64,000 nucleotides of DNA. Origin: Jatrophihabitans endophyticus (GTDB taxonomy: Bacteria > Actinomycetota > Actinomycetes > Mycobacteriales > Jatrophihabitantaceae). This document shows positions 16,547 to 25,392 of this stretch, piece after piece. Where the stretch lies: positions 1 through 64,000 of the forward strand of contig NZ_FQVU01000005.1 of NCBI RefSeq assembly GCF_900129455.1. Reading direction: 5' to 3'. Position 1 is the first letter of the stretch; each line of letters starts with the position of its first letter. Both the position numbers and the translations under genes were made by a program. The notes beneath the pieces were generated by a model that worked only from the letters and a program-made list of their open reading frames with translations, was not told the DNA's origin and searched no databases.

Positions 16547-17223
16547 CGCGAGTCCTGGTCGTGGAGGACGAGGAGTCCTTCTCGGACGCGCTGTCCTACA
16601 TGTTGCGACGCGAGGGGTACGAGGTCGAGGTCGCCGGTACCGGCACCGACGCGTTGCAGAGCTTCGAGCGGAGCGGGGCCGACCTCGTCCTGCTCGACCT
16701 GATGCTGCCGGGGCTCTCCGGCACCGAGGTGTGCCGCGAGCTGCGCACCCGGTCGCACGTGCCCATCATCATGGTCACCGCCCGCGACTCCGAGGTCGAC
16801 AAGGTCGTCGGTCTCGAGCTCGGCGCGGACGACTACGTCACCAAGCCGTTCTCGTCGCGCGAGCTGGTGGCGCGTATCCGGGCGGTGCTGCGTCGTGGCG
16901 CCGAGCCCGAGGAGCTGCTGCTCAACGTCGTCGAGGCGGGTCCGGTGCGCATGGACGTCGAGCGCCACGTCGTCACCGTCGACGGCCAGCAGATCGCCAT
17001 GCCGCTCAAGGAGTTCGACCTGCTCGAGCTGTTGCTGCGCAACGCCGGCCGGGTCCTGACGCGCGGGCAGCTCATCGACCGCGTGTGGGGCGCCGACTAC
17101 GTCGGTGACACCAAGACCCTCGACGTCCACGTGAAGCGGCTGCGGGCCAAGATCGAGCCCGACCCCGCCACGCCCAAGTACCTCGTCACCGTCCGCGGCC
17201 TGGGCTACAAGTTCGAGAGCTGA
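16543..17223 (+). CDS. regX3: Response regulator RegX3 (PhoP type)
   Basis: OmpR/PhoB-family transcription factor of 226 residues. The receiver domain has the acidic pair E8/D9, phospho-acceptor Asp52, switch Thr79 and Lys101. The C-terminal winged helix is at about 130-224 ([20 protein letters not shown] and [10 protein letters not shown]). It is co-translated with senX3. It is expected to bind phosphate-regulated promoters, including the candidate boxes at 15139-15167. Confidence 0.95.
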   Translation: MTRVLVVEDEESFSDALSYMLRREGYEVEVAGTGTDALQSFERSGADLVLLDLMLPGLSGTEVCRELRTRSHVPIIMVTARDSEVDKVVGLELGADDYVTKPFSSRELVARIRAVLRRGAEPEELLLNVVEAGPVRMDVERHVVTVDGQQIAMPLKEFDLLELLLRNAGRVLTRGQLIDRVWGADYVGDTKTLDVHVKRLRAKIEPDPATPKYLVTVRGLGYKFES

Positions 17224-18041
17224 CCCGCGGTGCCGGCTGCACGCGTGGCGGGGTGGACGGCGACGAGGCCCAGGGCGAGCCGCTTCGCGCAGACGGCGGC
17301 GAGTTCGTCGTAGGCCGGCTGCCCGATGAGCGCGACGAGCTCCGGGCCGTACGAGACGTACATCGGCTCGCCGCCGACGTGGGCCTCCGGCGAGGACGTG
17401 CAGTACCAGTCGAGGTCGTGACCGCCCTCGCCCCAGCCGCGACGGTCGAACTCGGCGAGCGTGGTGCGCAGGATGCGCGTCTCGTCGGGACGGTCCACCC
17501 ACTCCTGCTCCCGACGGACCGGTAGCTGCCAGCACACCTCGGGCTTGGTCTCGAGCGGGTTGCGCCCGATCTCGAGGGCGAGCCCGTGCAGCGCGCAGCC
17601 GATGCCGCCGGGGTGCCCGTCGCGGTTGGCGAAGATGCAGGCACCGTCGACGGTGCGGGTCTTGCGGCGACCCTCCTCGTCGTCCTCGACCGGCTCGGCG
17701 AAGTCGAGCTTGACGGCACCGCGCTTGCCGGTGCGGTGGCCCTCGTCGTAGAGCTGCCAGTGCTCGCGGGTCAGCTGCTCGGCGAAACGCTTCGTGCGCT
17801 TCTCGTCGTCCTTGTCGGTGAAGTACGCGCCGTGGTTGCAGCAGCCGGTGCTGGCCTGACCGGCCACCGTGCCGTGGCAGCCGCGGCCGAAGATGCACGT
17901 CCACCGCGACGTCAGCCAGGTGAGGTCGGCGCGGACGAGGTGCTGCGGATCGGCCGGATCGAAGAACTCGATCCACTCGCGGGGGAAGTCGAGGCCGACC
18001 TCGCGGACGGGGCGGGCACTGGCGGGACTGCGCTTCGGCAC
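17205..18041 (-). CDS. Conserved Cys-rich protein of unknown function (Rv0495c type)
   Basis: A protein of 278 residues with a striking set of cysteines: C49, C55, the pair C67-C68, C135, C149 and C170, plus two later ones. Several are next to His or Gly ([19 protein letters not shown]), which suggests a metal or iron-sulfur site. There is no signal peptide or membrane helix. It is the same neighbour of ppx as in mycobacteria (the Rv0495c position), so it belongs to a conserved actinobacterial family. No function is known to me. Its 3' end overlaps the regX3 3' end by 19 bases. Confidence 0.82.
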   Translation of the reverse strand: MPKRSPASARPVREVGLDFPREWIEFFDPADPQHLVRADLTWLTSRWTCIFGRGCHGTVAGQASTGCCNHGAYFTDKDDEKRTKRFAEQLTREHWQLYDEGHRTGKRGAVKLDFAEPVEDDEEGRRKTRTVDGACIFANRDGHPGGIGCALHGLALEIGRNPLETKPEVCWQLPVRREQEWVDRPDETRILRTTLAEFDRRGWGEGGHDLDWYCTSSPEAHVGGEPMYVSYGPELVALIGQPAYDELAAVCAKRLALGLVAVHPATRAAGTAGQLSNL

Positions 18042-18085
18042 GCGTCGAGCCTACGAGACGAAACGCGGCCGCATCGTGCAGCCGA

Positions 18086-18091
18086 TACGCT
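18086..18091 (+). promoter_or_regulatory. -10 box of ppx, leaderless pattern
   Basis: TACGCT, seven bases before GTG at 18099. Confidence 0.5.
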
Positions 18092-18098
18092 GCGCGGC

Positions 18099-19031
18099 GT
18101 GCGACTGGGTGTGCTGGACGTCGGCTCGAACACCGTTCACCTGCTGGTGGTGGACGCCCATCGCGGTGCCCAACCGACGCCGCAGCTGTCGCACAAGGTC
18201 GAGCTCCGACTCGCCGAACACATCGACCGCGACGGCGATCTGTCCAAGGCCGGTGCCGATACGCTCGTCGCCGCGGCCGTCAGCGCGCGGGACAAGGCCG
18301 ACGAGCACGGCTGCGACGAGCTGGTCGCGTTCGCGACGTCCGCGGTACGCGACGCCGGCAACAGCGCGCGCGTGCTCAAGCGGGTCGCGAAGGAAGCCGG
18401 GGTGCCCCTGGACGTGCTGTCGGGGGAGGACGAGGCCCGGTTGACGTTCCTCGCGGTGCGGCGCTGGTTCGGCTGGAGCGCCGGCAACCTCATCAGCCTC
18501 GACATCGGCGGTGGCTCGCTGGAGCTCGCCGTCGGCCGGCACGAGGACGCGGAGGTCGCGTTCTCGGTGCCGCTCGGTGCCGCGCGCCTCACCCGCGAGT
18601 GGTTCCGCGACGACCCGGCCGGCAAGAACGAGGTCAGCGCTCTCCGTGCGTACGTGGACGAGACACTGCGTGCACCGGCGCAACGGCTGCTCGACGCGGG
18701 GCTGCCCGACCGGGTCGTCGCCACCAGCAAGACGTTCCGCACCCTGGCCCGGCTGGCCGGCGCGGCGCCCAGCTCCGAAGGGCCCCGGGTCCGCCGGTTG
18801 CTGACCCGCACCGGTCTCACCCAGGTCACGTCGTTCATCTCGCGGATGGCCTCGCAGGACCTCGCCGAGCTCGACGGCGTCAGCGTCGGTCGCGCGCACC
18901 AGGTGCTGGCCGGCGCGGTGGTCGCCGCCGCCGCGATGGACGCCCTCGACGTCGAGGAGCTCGAGCTGTGCCCGTGGGCGCTGCGCGAGGGTGTGATCCT
19001 GCGGCGGCTCGACTGGCTCGAGGGGTCGTGA
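18099..19031 (+). CDS. ppx: Ppx/GppA exopolyphosphatase family protein
   Basis: Actin-fold phosphatase that removes terminal phosphate from polyphosphate (or pppGpp). The 310 residues start [17 protein letters not shown] (phosphate-1 loop) and contain the second loop [15 protein letters not shown]. The length is that of the short actinobacterial form without the HD-like C-terminal domain. GTG is chosen because it follows a -10 box and directly precedes the conserved core. The neighbours senX3-regX3 and phoU tie it to phosphate metabolism. Confidence 0.92.
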   Translation: MRLGVLDVGSNTVHLLVVDAHRGAQPTPQLSHKVELRLAEHIDRDGDLSKAGADTLVAAAVSARDKADEHGCDELVAFATSAVRDAGNSARVLKRVAKEAGVPLDVLSGEDEARLTFLAVRRWFGWSAGNLISLDIGGGSLELAVGRHEDAEVAFSVPLGAARLTREWFRDDPAGKNEVSALRAYVDETLRAPAQRLLDAGLPDRVVATSKTFRTLARLAGAAPSSEGPRVRRLLTRTGLTQVTSFISRMASQDLAELDGVSVGRAHQVLAGAVVAAAAMDALDVEELELCPWALREGVILRRLDWLEGS

Positions 19032-19046
19032 CCGCGCCCCGCGGAT

Positions 19047-19052
19047 TACGCT
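19047..19052 (+). promoter_or_regulatory. -10 box of the TIM-barrel gene, leaderless pattern
   Basis: TACGCT, seven bases before ATG at 19060. Confidence 0.5.
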
Positions 19053-19059
19053 CGCTCGC

Positions 19060-19917
19060 ATGAGCGCGGGCCCCCCGGACGGCACGCCGGGCCGGGCGCT
19101 GCGGCCGTGCGCCGCCCGGATCGGGTTGTCGACCGCGTCGGTCTACCCCGAGGGGACGGCCGTGGCGTTCGAGCTCGCCGCGAAGCTCGGCTACGACGGC
19201 GTCGAGGTCATGGTGTGGACCGATCCCGTGAGTCAGGACCCGTACGCGTTGCAGCGGTTGTCGCAGCACTACGGCGTCGCCGTCCTCGCGATCCACGCCC
19301 CGTGCCTGATCATCACCCAGCGGGTGTGGACGACCGACCCCTGGACCAAGCTGCAACGCGCGCGGTTCGCCGCCGAGCTGGTGGGGGCCGACACGGTCGT
19401 CGTCCATCCGCCGTTCCGCTGGCAGCGCGACTACGCGCGCCGCTTCCGCGAGGGCGTGGGGCAGCTGGCCGAGGAGACCGACGTGCGCTTCGCGGTCGAG
19501 AACATGTTCCCGTTGCGCGTTCGCGGACGCGAGGTGTCGGCCTACCAGCCGTCGTGGGACGTCGCGGCCGAGGAGCCGTACCGCGACTACACCCTCGACC
19601 TCTCGCACACGGCCGTCTCGCAGTCGGACGCGATCGGCATGCTCACCGCGATGGGCGACCGGCTCACGCACCTGCACATCGCCGACGGCACCGGCCAGCC
19701 GAAGGACGAGCACCTCGTGCCCGGCCGCGGCAGCCAGCCGTGCGCGGACGTCCTGGAGCGTCTCGCGCGCCGCGACTTCAGCGGCAACGTCGTCGTCGAG
19801 ATCAACACCCGGCGGGTGCTGGACCGCGCCGAGCGCGAGGCCGACCTCGCCGAGGCCCTCGCCTTCTGCCGCCTGCACCTGGCGGCGGCGGACGTCCCGC
19901 CCTCCCGCCCTGGGTGA
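19060..19917 (+). CDS. Sugar phosphate isomerase/epimerase family TIM-barrel protein
   Basis: Xylose-isomerase-like TIM barrel of 285 residues. Metal-ligand positions appear as the conserved Glu in FAVENMFP, Asp/His in LDLSHTAVS, His in HLHIADGTG and Glu in VVVEINTR at the ends of the strands. It occupies the position of Rv0498 between ppx and proC. It probably acts on a sugar or inositol derivative with a divalent metal, but no substrate can be assigned. Confidence 0.85.
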   Translation: MSAGPPDGTPGRALRPCAARIGLSTASVYPEGTAVAFELAAKLGYDGVEVMVWTDPVSQDPYALQRLSQHYGVAVLAIHAPCLIITQRVWTTDPWTKLQRARFAAELVGADTVVVHPPFRWQRDYARRFREGVGQLAEETDVRFAVENMFPLRVRGREVSAYQPSWDVAAEEPYRDYTLDLSHTAVSQSDAIGMLTAMGDRLTHLHIADGTGQPKDEHLVPGRGSQPCADVLERLARRDFSGNVVVEINTRRVLDRAEREADLAEALAFCRLHLAAADVPPSRPG

Positions 19918-19930
19918 GCGCGGACGCGAT

Positions 19931-19936
19931 TAGCCT
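19931..19936 (+). promoter_or_regulatory. -10 box of proline dehydrogenase, leaderless pattern
   Basis: TAGCCT, six bases before ATG at 19943. Confidence 0.45.
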
Positions 19937-19942
19937 GGGCGG

Positions 19943-20887
19943 ATGCTCCGTTCGCCGATCCTCGCGGCCGCCCGCAACCGGCGTCTCGAACGCCTGGTGA
20001 CGCACGCGCCGGTGTCACGCTCGGTGGTGCGGCGCTTCGTCGGGGGTGCGGACACCGCGGCCGCGGTCGAGGTCGCCCGTGCGCTCGTCGCCGACGGGCT
20101 CACCGTCTCGCTCGACCACCTCGGCGAGGACACCAGCGACCGGGCGCGGGCGGCGGACGCCGTCACCGCCTACGTGGACGTACTGCAGGCGTTGGACGAC
20201 GCAGGGCTGACGGCCCGTCTGGCCCCGCTCACCGCCCGGGCCGAGGTGAGCGTGAAGCTCAGCGCCGTCGGGCAGGCCCTGGGCGACGACGGTGAGAAGA
20301 TCGCCCTCGACAACGCCCGAACCATTTGCGCGCGTGCGCGCGAAGTCGGCGCCACGGTCACGCTCGACATGGAGGACCACACCACCACCGACTCGACGCT
20401 CACGGTGCTGGGGGAACTCCGGCGGGACTTCCCGGACACCGGCGCCGTCCTGCAGGCGTACCTGAAGCGGACGGAGGGTGACTGCCGCGACCTCGCGCAC
20501 CCGGGCAGTCGGGTACGACTCTGCAAGGGCGCGTACGACGAGCCCGCGTCGGTCGCGTTCGACCGGTCGCTGGACGTCGACCGGTCCTACGTCCGCTGCG
20601 CCAACGTGCTGCTCGACGGCGGCGGCTACCCGATGTTCGCGACCCACGACCCGCGGCTGATCGAGATCGTCGACGACCGGGCCCGGGTCAAGGGTCACGG
20701 CGACGTCGAGTTCCAGCTGCTCTACGGCATCCGCCCGGACGAGCAGCGCCGGCTCGCGGCCGCCGGGAACACGGTGCGCGTCTACGTGCCCTACGGTTCC
20801 CAGTGGTACGGCTACCTGATGCGCCGGCTGGCCGAGCGGCCCGCGAACCTCGCCTTCTTCGCCCGCGCACTCGTCTCGAAGGGCTGA
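19943..20887 (+). CDS. Proline dehydrogenase
   Basis: FAD-dependent monofunctional enzyme that oxidises proline to pyrroline-5-carboxylate and passes electrons to the quinone pool. The 314 residues include VSVKLSAVGQ, the VTLDMEDHTTTD segment, LQAYLKRTEGD, RLCKGAYDEP, FATHDPRLIE and the substrate-binding tail YGSQWYGYLMRRLAERPANL. The gene for reductase ProC starts one base after its stop, so the two opposing activities of proline-P5C cycling are in one operon. Confidence 0.93.
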   Translation: MLRSPILAAARNRRLERLVTHAPVSRSVVRRFVGGADTAAAVEVARALVADGLTVSLDHLGEDTSDRARAADAVTAYVDVLQALDDAGLTARLAPLTARAEVSVKLSAVGQALGDDGEKIALDNARTICARAREVGATVTLDMEDHTTTDSTLTVLGELRRDFPDTGAVLQAYLKRTEGDCRDLAHPGSRVRLCKGAYDEPASVAFDRSLDVDRSYVRCANVLLDGGGYPMFATHDPRLIEIVDDRARVKGHGDVEFQLLYGIRPDEQRRLAAAGNTVRVYVPYGSQWYGYLMRRLAERPANLAFFARALVSKG

Positions 20888-20888
20888 C

Positions 20889-21716
20889 ATGACCGAGGAC
20901 AGCGCCGGCGCCGGTGACGGCATCGCCCTCATCGGCGGCGGCAAGATCGGCGAGGCGTTGCTGTCCGGACTGCTGCGCGGCGGCAGGACGCCCGGCGACA
21001 CCGTCGTCAGCGAGAAGCACCCGGAACGGGCGGCCTACCTCGCCGAGACGTACGGGGTGACGACGGTCGACGTCGCCGAGGCGGCGGCCCGGGCCCGGAC
21101 GCTGGTCCTCGCCATCAAGCCGCAGGACATCGACACGCTGCTCGCCCAGCTCGCCCCGGTGATCGGCCCGGACCACCTGCTGGTGTCGGTCGCCGCCGGC
21201 ATCACGACGACGCGGATCGAGCGCGCCCTCGCCGACGGCGTGCCGGTGGTGCGCTGCATGCCCAACACGCCGGCACTGGTCGACCAGGCGATGACCGCCG
21301 TCTCCGCCGGCGCGCACGCCACCGACGAGCACGTCGCCACCGCCGAGGCCATGCTCGGCGTGGTGGGGCGGGTGGTGCGCGTCCCCGAGTCCCAGCTCGA
21401 CGCCGTCACCGCGCTGTCCGGTTCGGGGCCGGCATACTTCTTCTTCCTCGTCGAGGCGATGATCGACGCGGGGATCCTGCTCGGCCTGCCGCGGACCCTC
21501 GCCGCCGAGCTCATCGTGCAGACGGCGGTCGGGGCGGCGACCATGCTGCGCGACTCCGGCGAGCACCCCGTCCAGCTGCGCGAGGCGGTCACCAGCCCGG
21601 GCGGCACCACCATCTCGGCGATCCGCGAGCTGGAGGCGCACGGCGTACGCGCGGCGCTCATCGCGGCCATCGAGGCCGCCGCCGTCCGCAGCGCCGTCCT
21701 GGGGGCGGACGGCTGA
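20889..21716 (+). CDS. proC: Pyrroline-5-carboxylate reductase
   Basis: NADPH enzyme for the last step of proline synthesis. The 275 residues start with the Rossmann motif IALIGGGKIGEALLSGLL. They contain VLAIKPQDI, RCMPNTPAL and the dimer-domain signature DAVTALSGSGPAYFFFLVEAM, ending with TSPGGTTISAIRELE. It is coupled to proline dehydrogenase and followed by a 200-bp leader and the HTH gene, as in mycobacteria. Confidence 0.96.
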   Translation: MTEDSAGAGDGIALIGGGKIGEALLSGLLRGGRTPGDTVVSEKHPERAAYLAETYGVTTVDVAEAAARARTLVLAIKPQDIDTLLAQLAPVIGPDHLLVSVAAGITTTRIERALADGVPVVRCMPNTPALVDQAMTAVSAGAHATDEHVATAEAMLGVVGRVVRVPESQLDAVTALSGSGPAYFFFLVEAMIDAGILLGLPRTLAAELIVQTAVGAATMLRDSGEHPVQLREAVTSPGGTTISAIRELEAHGVRAALIAAIEAAAVRSAVLGADG

Positions 21717-21916
21717 GCAGCTAGGGACGCGGGCCCCCCGGCGGCGGGCACACGGCGCGAATCGGGCGCCGACGAAGCGTCGAGTGGGGATTTAGGGTGC
21801 GCTCAGGTATCGCATAGGCACCATGAGTACCGCTAGTCTCTCCTCAAGCACGTGCGTGTCCCGTGCGTCGGTGGGGAAGCCGACGACCCGACACGTGCCG
21901 AAGGTGTCGGTGAGTC

Positions 21917-22162
21917 ATGCCTGCCAAGAAGAACGACGAGTCGAGGGAGCCGGCCGGGATCCGCCCGGTCGATCCCGCCCTTGCCGACGTCAAGTTCTTG
22001 ACCGTGGCCGAGGTGGCCACGGTGATGCGCGTGTCCAAGATGACGGTCTATCGCATGGTCCACGGCGGCGAGCTGCCCGCCGTGCGGGTGGGGCGGTCGT
22101 TCCGCGTGCCCGAGAAGGCCGTCCACGACTACCTGCGCGACGCCTTCATCGAAGCCGGTTAG
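21917..22162 (+). CDS. BldC/MerR-like excisionase-family DNA-binding protein
   Basis: A small DNA-binding protein of 81 residues with one winged helix-turn-helix at about 27-75 (FLTVAEVATVMRVSKMTVYR, then VRVGRSFRVPEKAV). It belongs to the excisionase-like group that includes BldC and Rv0500A. Proteins of this group bind DNA cooperatively as head-to-tail oligomers; that property is known for BldC and only inferred here. It always precedes the bS22 gene in actinobacteria. The 200 bp upstream hold a TAGTCT box at about 21835-21840 that may be its promoter. Confidence 0.88.
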   Translation: MPAKKNDESREPAGIRPVDPALADVKFLTVAEVATVMRVSKMTVYRMVHGGELPAVRVGRSFRVPEKAVHDYLRDAFIEAG

Positions 22163-22163
22163 C

Positions 22164-22169
22164 TAGACT
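22164..22169 (+). promoter_or_regulatory. Possible -10 box of the bS22 gene
   Basis: TAGACT just past the stop of the HTH gene and 90 bases before the bS22 ATG. If used, it gives an 80-nt leader with a GGAGAGG ribosome site. Confidence 0.35.
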
Positions 22170-22258
22170 CTGGCTGGTACCTGTCGGCAACAGCGGAGCA
22201 CGACGATTCTGCTGGAACGAGACGACAGCAGAAGAGTTCCGGAGAGGCTGGCACCCCC

Positions 22259-22357
22259 ATGGGTTCTGTGATCAAGAAGCGTCGCAAGCGGATGGCCAAG
22301 AAGAAGCACCGCAAGCTGCTGAAGAAGACTCGCGTCCAGCGTCGTAACAAGAAGTAG
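22259..22357 (+). CDS. Small ribosomal protein bS22 (AURKAIP1/COX24 domain)
   Basis: A 32-residue, extremely basic protein starting [20 protein letters not shown]. It matches the tiny 30S subunit protein bS22 found in mycobacterial ribosome structures and the AURKAIP1/COX24 family. It is too short for most gene callers. GGAGAGG lies 11 bases before the ATG. The bases around it are much lower in GC because of Lys codons. It sits between the HTH gene and the epimerase, its conserved place. Confidence 0.92.
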   Translation: MGSVIKKRRKRMAKKKHRKLLKKTRVQRRNKK

Positions 22358-22411
22358 CGCCCGGGCCCGCATCGCGGCGGGCGACCGCCGACTCGTCCGC
22401 GGGAGACGTCG

Positions 22412-23413
22412 GTGTCCTCGATCGTCCTCATCACAGGCGTGAGCCGCCTCCTCGGCGGCCGCCTGGCCGCGCTGCTGTCCGCCGATCCCGCGATCGAGCG
22501 GATCATCGGCATCGACACGGCGCCGCCCCGGGGTGCCGCCCTGCAGCAGCTCGGCCGGGCCGAGTTCGTCCGCGCGGACATCCGCAACCCGCTCGTGGCC
22601 AAGGTGATCGGCCAGGCGCGGGTCACGACCGTCGTGCACGCGTCGTTGCTCGCCTCCCCGCGCCAGGCCGGGGGTCGCGTGCCGATGCAGGAGCTCAACG
22701 TCACCGGCACCATGCAGCTGCTGGCGGCGTGCCAGCACTCCGACACCGTCGAGCGGGTCGTGCTGAAATCGACCGCCGCGGTCTACGGCGCGGGCCCCGA
22801 CGCCCCCGCGGTCTTCACCGAGGACATGCCCCCGCTCGCCGGGTCGCGTAGCGGCTTCGCGAAGGACGCCGTCGAGGTCGAGGGATACCTGCGCGGATTC
22901 GGCCGCCGCCGGCCCGACGTCGCCGTCGCCGTCCTGCGGCTCGCCGACCTCGTCGGGCCCACGGTCGACTCGGCGCTCAGCCGCTACCTCGCCATGCCCG
23001 TCGTCCCCACACCGCTGGGGTACGACCCCCGGCTGCAGCTGCTGCACGAGTCCGATGCCGTCGAGGTGCTGCGGTCGGTGACCACCGGCCGCTTCACGGG
23101 GACCGTCAACGTCGCCGGCGACGGCGTGCTGACGCTCTCGCAGGTGGTGCGTCGCGCGGGGCACCGGTCACTGCCGGTGCCGGCGGCGGCAATCGGCGCG
23201 CTCGGTGGGCTGGTGCGCAATGCCGGCGTGGCCGATCTCGGCCCGGAGGAGGTCCGGTACCTGACCTACGGCCGGGCGCTCGACACCACCGCGCTCCGCG
23301 AGCGCGTGGGCTACCTGCCGCGGTACTCCACCGAGCGCGCCGTGGACGAGGTCTTCGCCCCCCGCTGGTCCCGTCCGGGCCGCGTCCGGCGCGCCGTCCT
23401 CGGGAGCACGTGA
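22412..23413 (+). CDS. NAD-dependent epimerase/dehydratase family protein
   Basis: Extended SDR of 333 residues beginning SIVLITGVSRLLGGRLAALL, with a modified nucleotide loop (G-V-S-R-L-L-G in place of GxxGxxG). The catalytic Ser/Thr is in VLKSTAAVYG. The Tyr-x-x-x-Lys is partly preserved as an SRSGFAKDAVE segment lacking the usual Tyr, so epimerase activity is doubtful. It occupies the Rv0501 position and is co-translated with the acyltransferase. Function unknown. Confidence 0.82.
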   Translation: MSSIVLITGVSRLLGGRLAALLSADPAIERIIGIDTAPPRGAALQQLGRAEFVRADIRNPLVAKVIGQARVTTVVHASLLASPRQAGGRVPMQELNVTGTMQLLAACQHSDTVERVVLKSTAAVYGAGPDAPAVFTEDMPPLAGSRSGFAKDAVEVEGYLRGFGRRRPDVAVAVLRLADLVGPTVDSALSRYLAMPVVPTPLGYDPRLQLLHESDAVEVLRSVTTGRFTGTVNVAGDGVLTLSQVVRRAGHRSLPVPAAAIGALGGLVRNAGVADLGPEEVRYLTYGRALDTTALRERVGYLPRYSTERAVDEVFAPRWSRPGRVRRAVLGST

Positions 23414-24378
23414 TGGGCGGCGCCCGCATCATCCCGCTCCAGGGCGAGGCCGGCCGGCCGGCCGGACGCGGTCGCGAGGACGCGGTGACGGCCGGAACGA
23501 CCGATGCCGTGGCGGCCGGCGCGGTGGCGGGTCGCCCGCGTCCCCCCGGTGCCGTCGACGCCGCGCTCGCGCTGCTGCGCCGACGGCTGGCCGGGCGCTA
23601 CGAGGTGGACGACTTCGGCTTCGACGCCGACCTCGCCGAGGGGGCGCTGCTGCCGCTGCTGCGACCGCTCTACGAGCGCTGGTTCCGGGTCGAGGTCAAC
23701 GGCGTGGAGCACATCCCGGCCGAGGGCCCGGCCCTGCTCGTCGCCAATCACGCCGGCGGGCTGTGGGCGCTCGATGCCGTGATGACGGCGGTCGCGGTGC
23801 ATGTCGAGCACCCCGCGCACCGCTTCCTGCGGCCGCTGGCCGCCGACCTCCTCTTCCGCACGCCCGGCATCGGGCAGCTCGCGCGCAAGGGCGGCGGGAC
23901 GCTCGCGTGCGCCGAGGACGCCGACCGGCTGCTCGCCGCCGGCGAGCTCGTCGGCGTGTGGCCCGAGGGGTTCAAGGGCATCGGCAAGCCCTTCGCCGAG
24001 CGCTACCGGCTGCAGCGCTTCGGCCGTGGGGGCTTCGTGCGCTCCGCCGTGCGGGCCCACGCGCCGATCGTCCCGGTGTCGATCATCGGCTCCGAGGAGA
24101 TCCACCCGGTGCTGGGCAACGCTCGCACGCTGGCCCGCATCCTCGACCTGCCCTACTTCCCGCTCACCCCGACGTTCCCCTGGCTCGGGCCGCTCGGGGC
24201 GGTGCCGCTACCGAGCAAGTGGTACATCGAGTTCGGCGCGCCGATCGACACCACGGCGGTGTCGGTCGACGCGGCGGACGACCCGCTCGCCGTCTTCGAG
24301 CTCACCGACCGCGTGCGCGAGACGATCCAGCACACGCTCTACCGACTGCTCGGGGCGCGCCGCTCGGTCTGGCGCTGA
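23413..24378 (+). CDS. Lysophospholipid acyltransferase family protein
   Basis: 1-acylglycerol-phosphate-acyltransferase fold (PlsC-like) of 321 residues. The catalytic NHAGGLWALD motif has His with Asp seven residues later, a spacing typical of the Rv0502 subfamily rather than the usual HX4D. The second motif is GVWPEGFKGIGK. The first 45 residues are low-complexity. The start overlaps the previous stop (TGATG). It probably acylates a membrane glycerolipid; the exact acceptor is unknown. Confidence 0.86.
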   Translation: MGGARIIPLQGEAGRPAGRGREDAVTAGTTDAVAAGAVAGRPRPPGAVDAALALLRRRLAGRYEVDDFGFDADLAEGALLPLLRPLYERWFRVEVNGVEHIPAEGPALLVANHAGGLWALDAVMTAVAVHVEHPAHRFLRPLAADLLFRTPGIGQLARKGGGTLACAEDADRLLAAGELVGVWPEGFKGIGKPFAERYRLQRFGRGGFVRSAVRAHAPIVPVSIIGSEEIHPVLGNARTLARILDLPYFPLTPTFPWLGPLGAVPLPSKWYIEFGAPIDTTAVSVDAADDPLAVFELTDRVRETIQHTLYRLLGARRSVWR

Positions 24379-24385
24379 CCGGCGG

Positions 24386-25324
24386 TCACGCCCGACGGAG
24401 CACGATCGTCGAGACGCTCCGCGCGAGGTCGTCGCCCAGCCGTCGCAGCGGGCTGCGCGTGTCGCGGCGCGCCCGGCGCACCGCGACCGCGGCGGCGACG
24501 CCGCCGCCCGCCGCGCCCAGGCCGAGCGCGGCGGGGATGCCGATGCGTGCGGCCTTGCGGCCGGTGCGGAAGTCGCGGATCTCCCAGCCCCGTCGCTTCG
24601 CCTCGGCCCGCAGGGCGGAGTCGGGGTTCACCGCGACCGGGCGCCCGACGAGCGAGAGCATGGGCAGGTCGTTGATCGAGTCGGAGTACGCCGAGCAGTG
24701 CGACAGGTCGAGCCCCTCGGCCGCGGCGAGCAGGCGGACGGCGGCGGCCTTGTCCTCGCCGTGCAGCACCTCGCCGACGAGGTGCCCGGTGTAGACGCCG
24801 TCCTCGTGCTCGGCGACCGTGCCCAGGGCGCCGGTGAGCCCGAGGCGGTCGGCGATGATCCCGGCCAGCTCGACCGGGGTGGCGGTCACCAGCCAGACGC
24901 GCTGGCCGGCGTCGAGGTGCAGTCGTGCGAGGGACTCGGTGCCCCGCCATATCTTGCCCGACATCTCCTCGTCGTAGATCTCGGCACCGAGTGCGACGAC
25001 GTCCTCGACCCGCTTGCCGGCGACGAAGGCGAGCGCCGACTCGCGCGAGGAGTGCATGTCGCCGTGCGACTCGCCCCGCACGCGCAGTCGCGCCTGGCGA
25101 GCCGTGAAGCGGGCGAGGTCACGCCAGGTGAAGAAGTCGCGCGCCGCCAGCCCGCGGGCGAAGTGGTAGATGGACGCGCCGATCATCATCGTGTTGTCGA
25201 CGTCGAAGAACGCGGCCGCGGTCGGGTCGACGACGTAGGGCGCGACCGGTTCGATCCCCGGCTCGACGGTGCCGTCGACGGTGCCCTCGCCGGTGAGCTG
25301 CTCGTCCCGGGCCCGTCCGTCCAC
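24386..25324 (-). CDS. HAD-IB family hydrolase (SerB-like phosphatase)
   Basis: Haloacid dehalogenase phosphatase of 312 residues with motif [10 protein letters not shown] (nucleophile Asp41, acid Asp43), motif II Thr in LVTATPVEL, Lys in GEDKAAAVR and motif [15 protein letters not shown]-terminal hydrophobic stretch at about 262-282 followed by basic residues may anchor it to the membrane. It is the counterpart of Rv0505c (SerB1), which may be a phosphoserine phosphatase or act on another small phosphate ester. The start is GTG 25324, six bases after TACGCT. Confidence 0.88.
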   Translation of the reverse strand: MDGRARDEQLTGEGTVDGTVEPGIEPVAPYVVDPTAAAFFDVDNTMMIGASIYHFARGLAARDFFTWRDLARFTARQARLRVRGESHGDMHSSRESALAFVAGKRVEDVVALGAEIYDEEMSGKIWRGTESLARLHLDAGQRVWLVTATPVELAGIIADRLGLTGALGTVAEHEDGVYTGHLVGEVLHGEDKAAAVRLLAAAEGLDLSHCSAYSDSINDLPMLSLVGRPVAVNPDSALRAEAKRRGWEIRDFRTGRKAARIGIPAALGLGAAGGGVAAAVAVRRARRDTRSPLRRLGDDLARSVSTIVLRRA

Positions 25325-25330
25325 GGGCCG

Positions 25331-25336
25331 AGCGTA
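25331..25336 (-). promoter_or_regulatory. -10 box of the HAD gene, leaderless pattern
   Basis: TACGCT on the minus strand, six bases before GTG at 25324. Confidence 0.5.
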
Positions 25337-25392
25337 GTCACGCCGGCCTGGCCGTGGGCTGTCGGGCGAGTAGGGGTGCGCTGTCCGCCGGC

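Noticed and set aside
21717-21916. Riboswitch upstream of the BldC-type gene
   Set aside because: The 200-base leader has several G/C stems, but no known riboswitch core was recognised.
24373-24395. Terminator between the acyltransferase and HAD genes
   Set aside because: TGACC/GGTCA with imperfect flanks gives too short a stem to claim.
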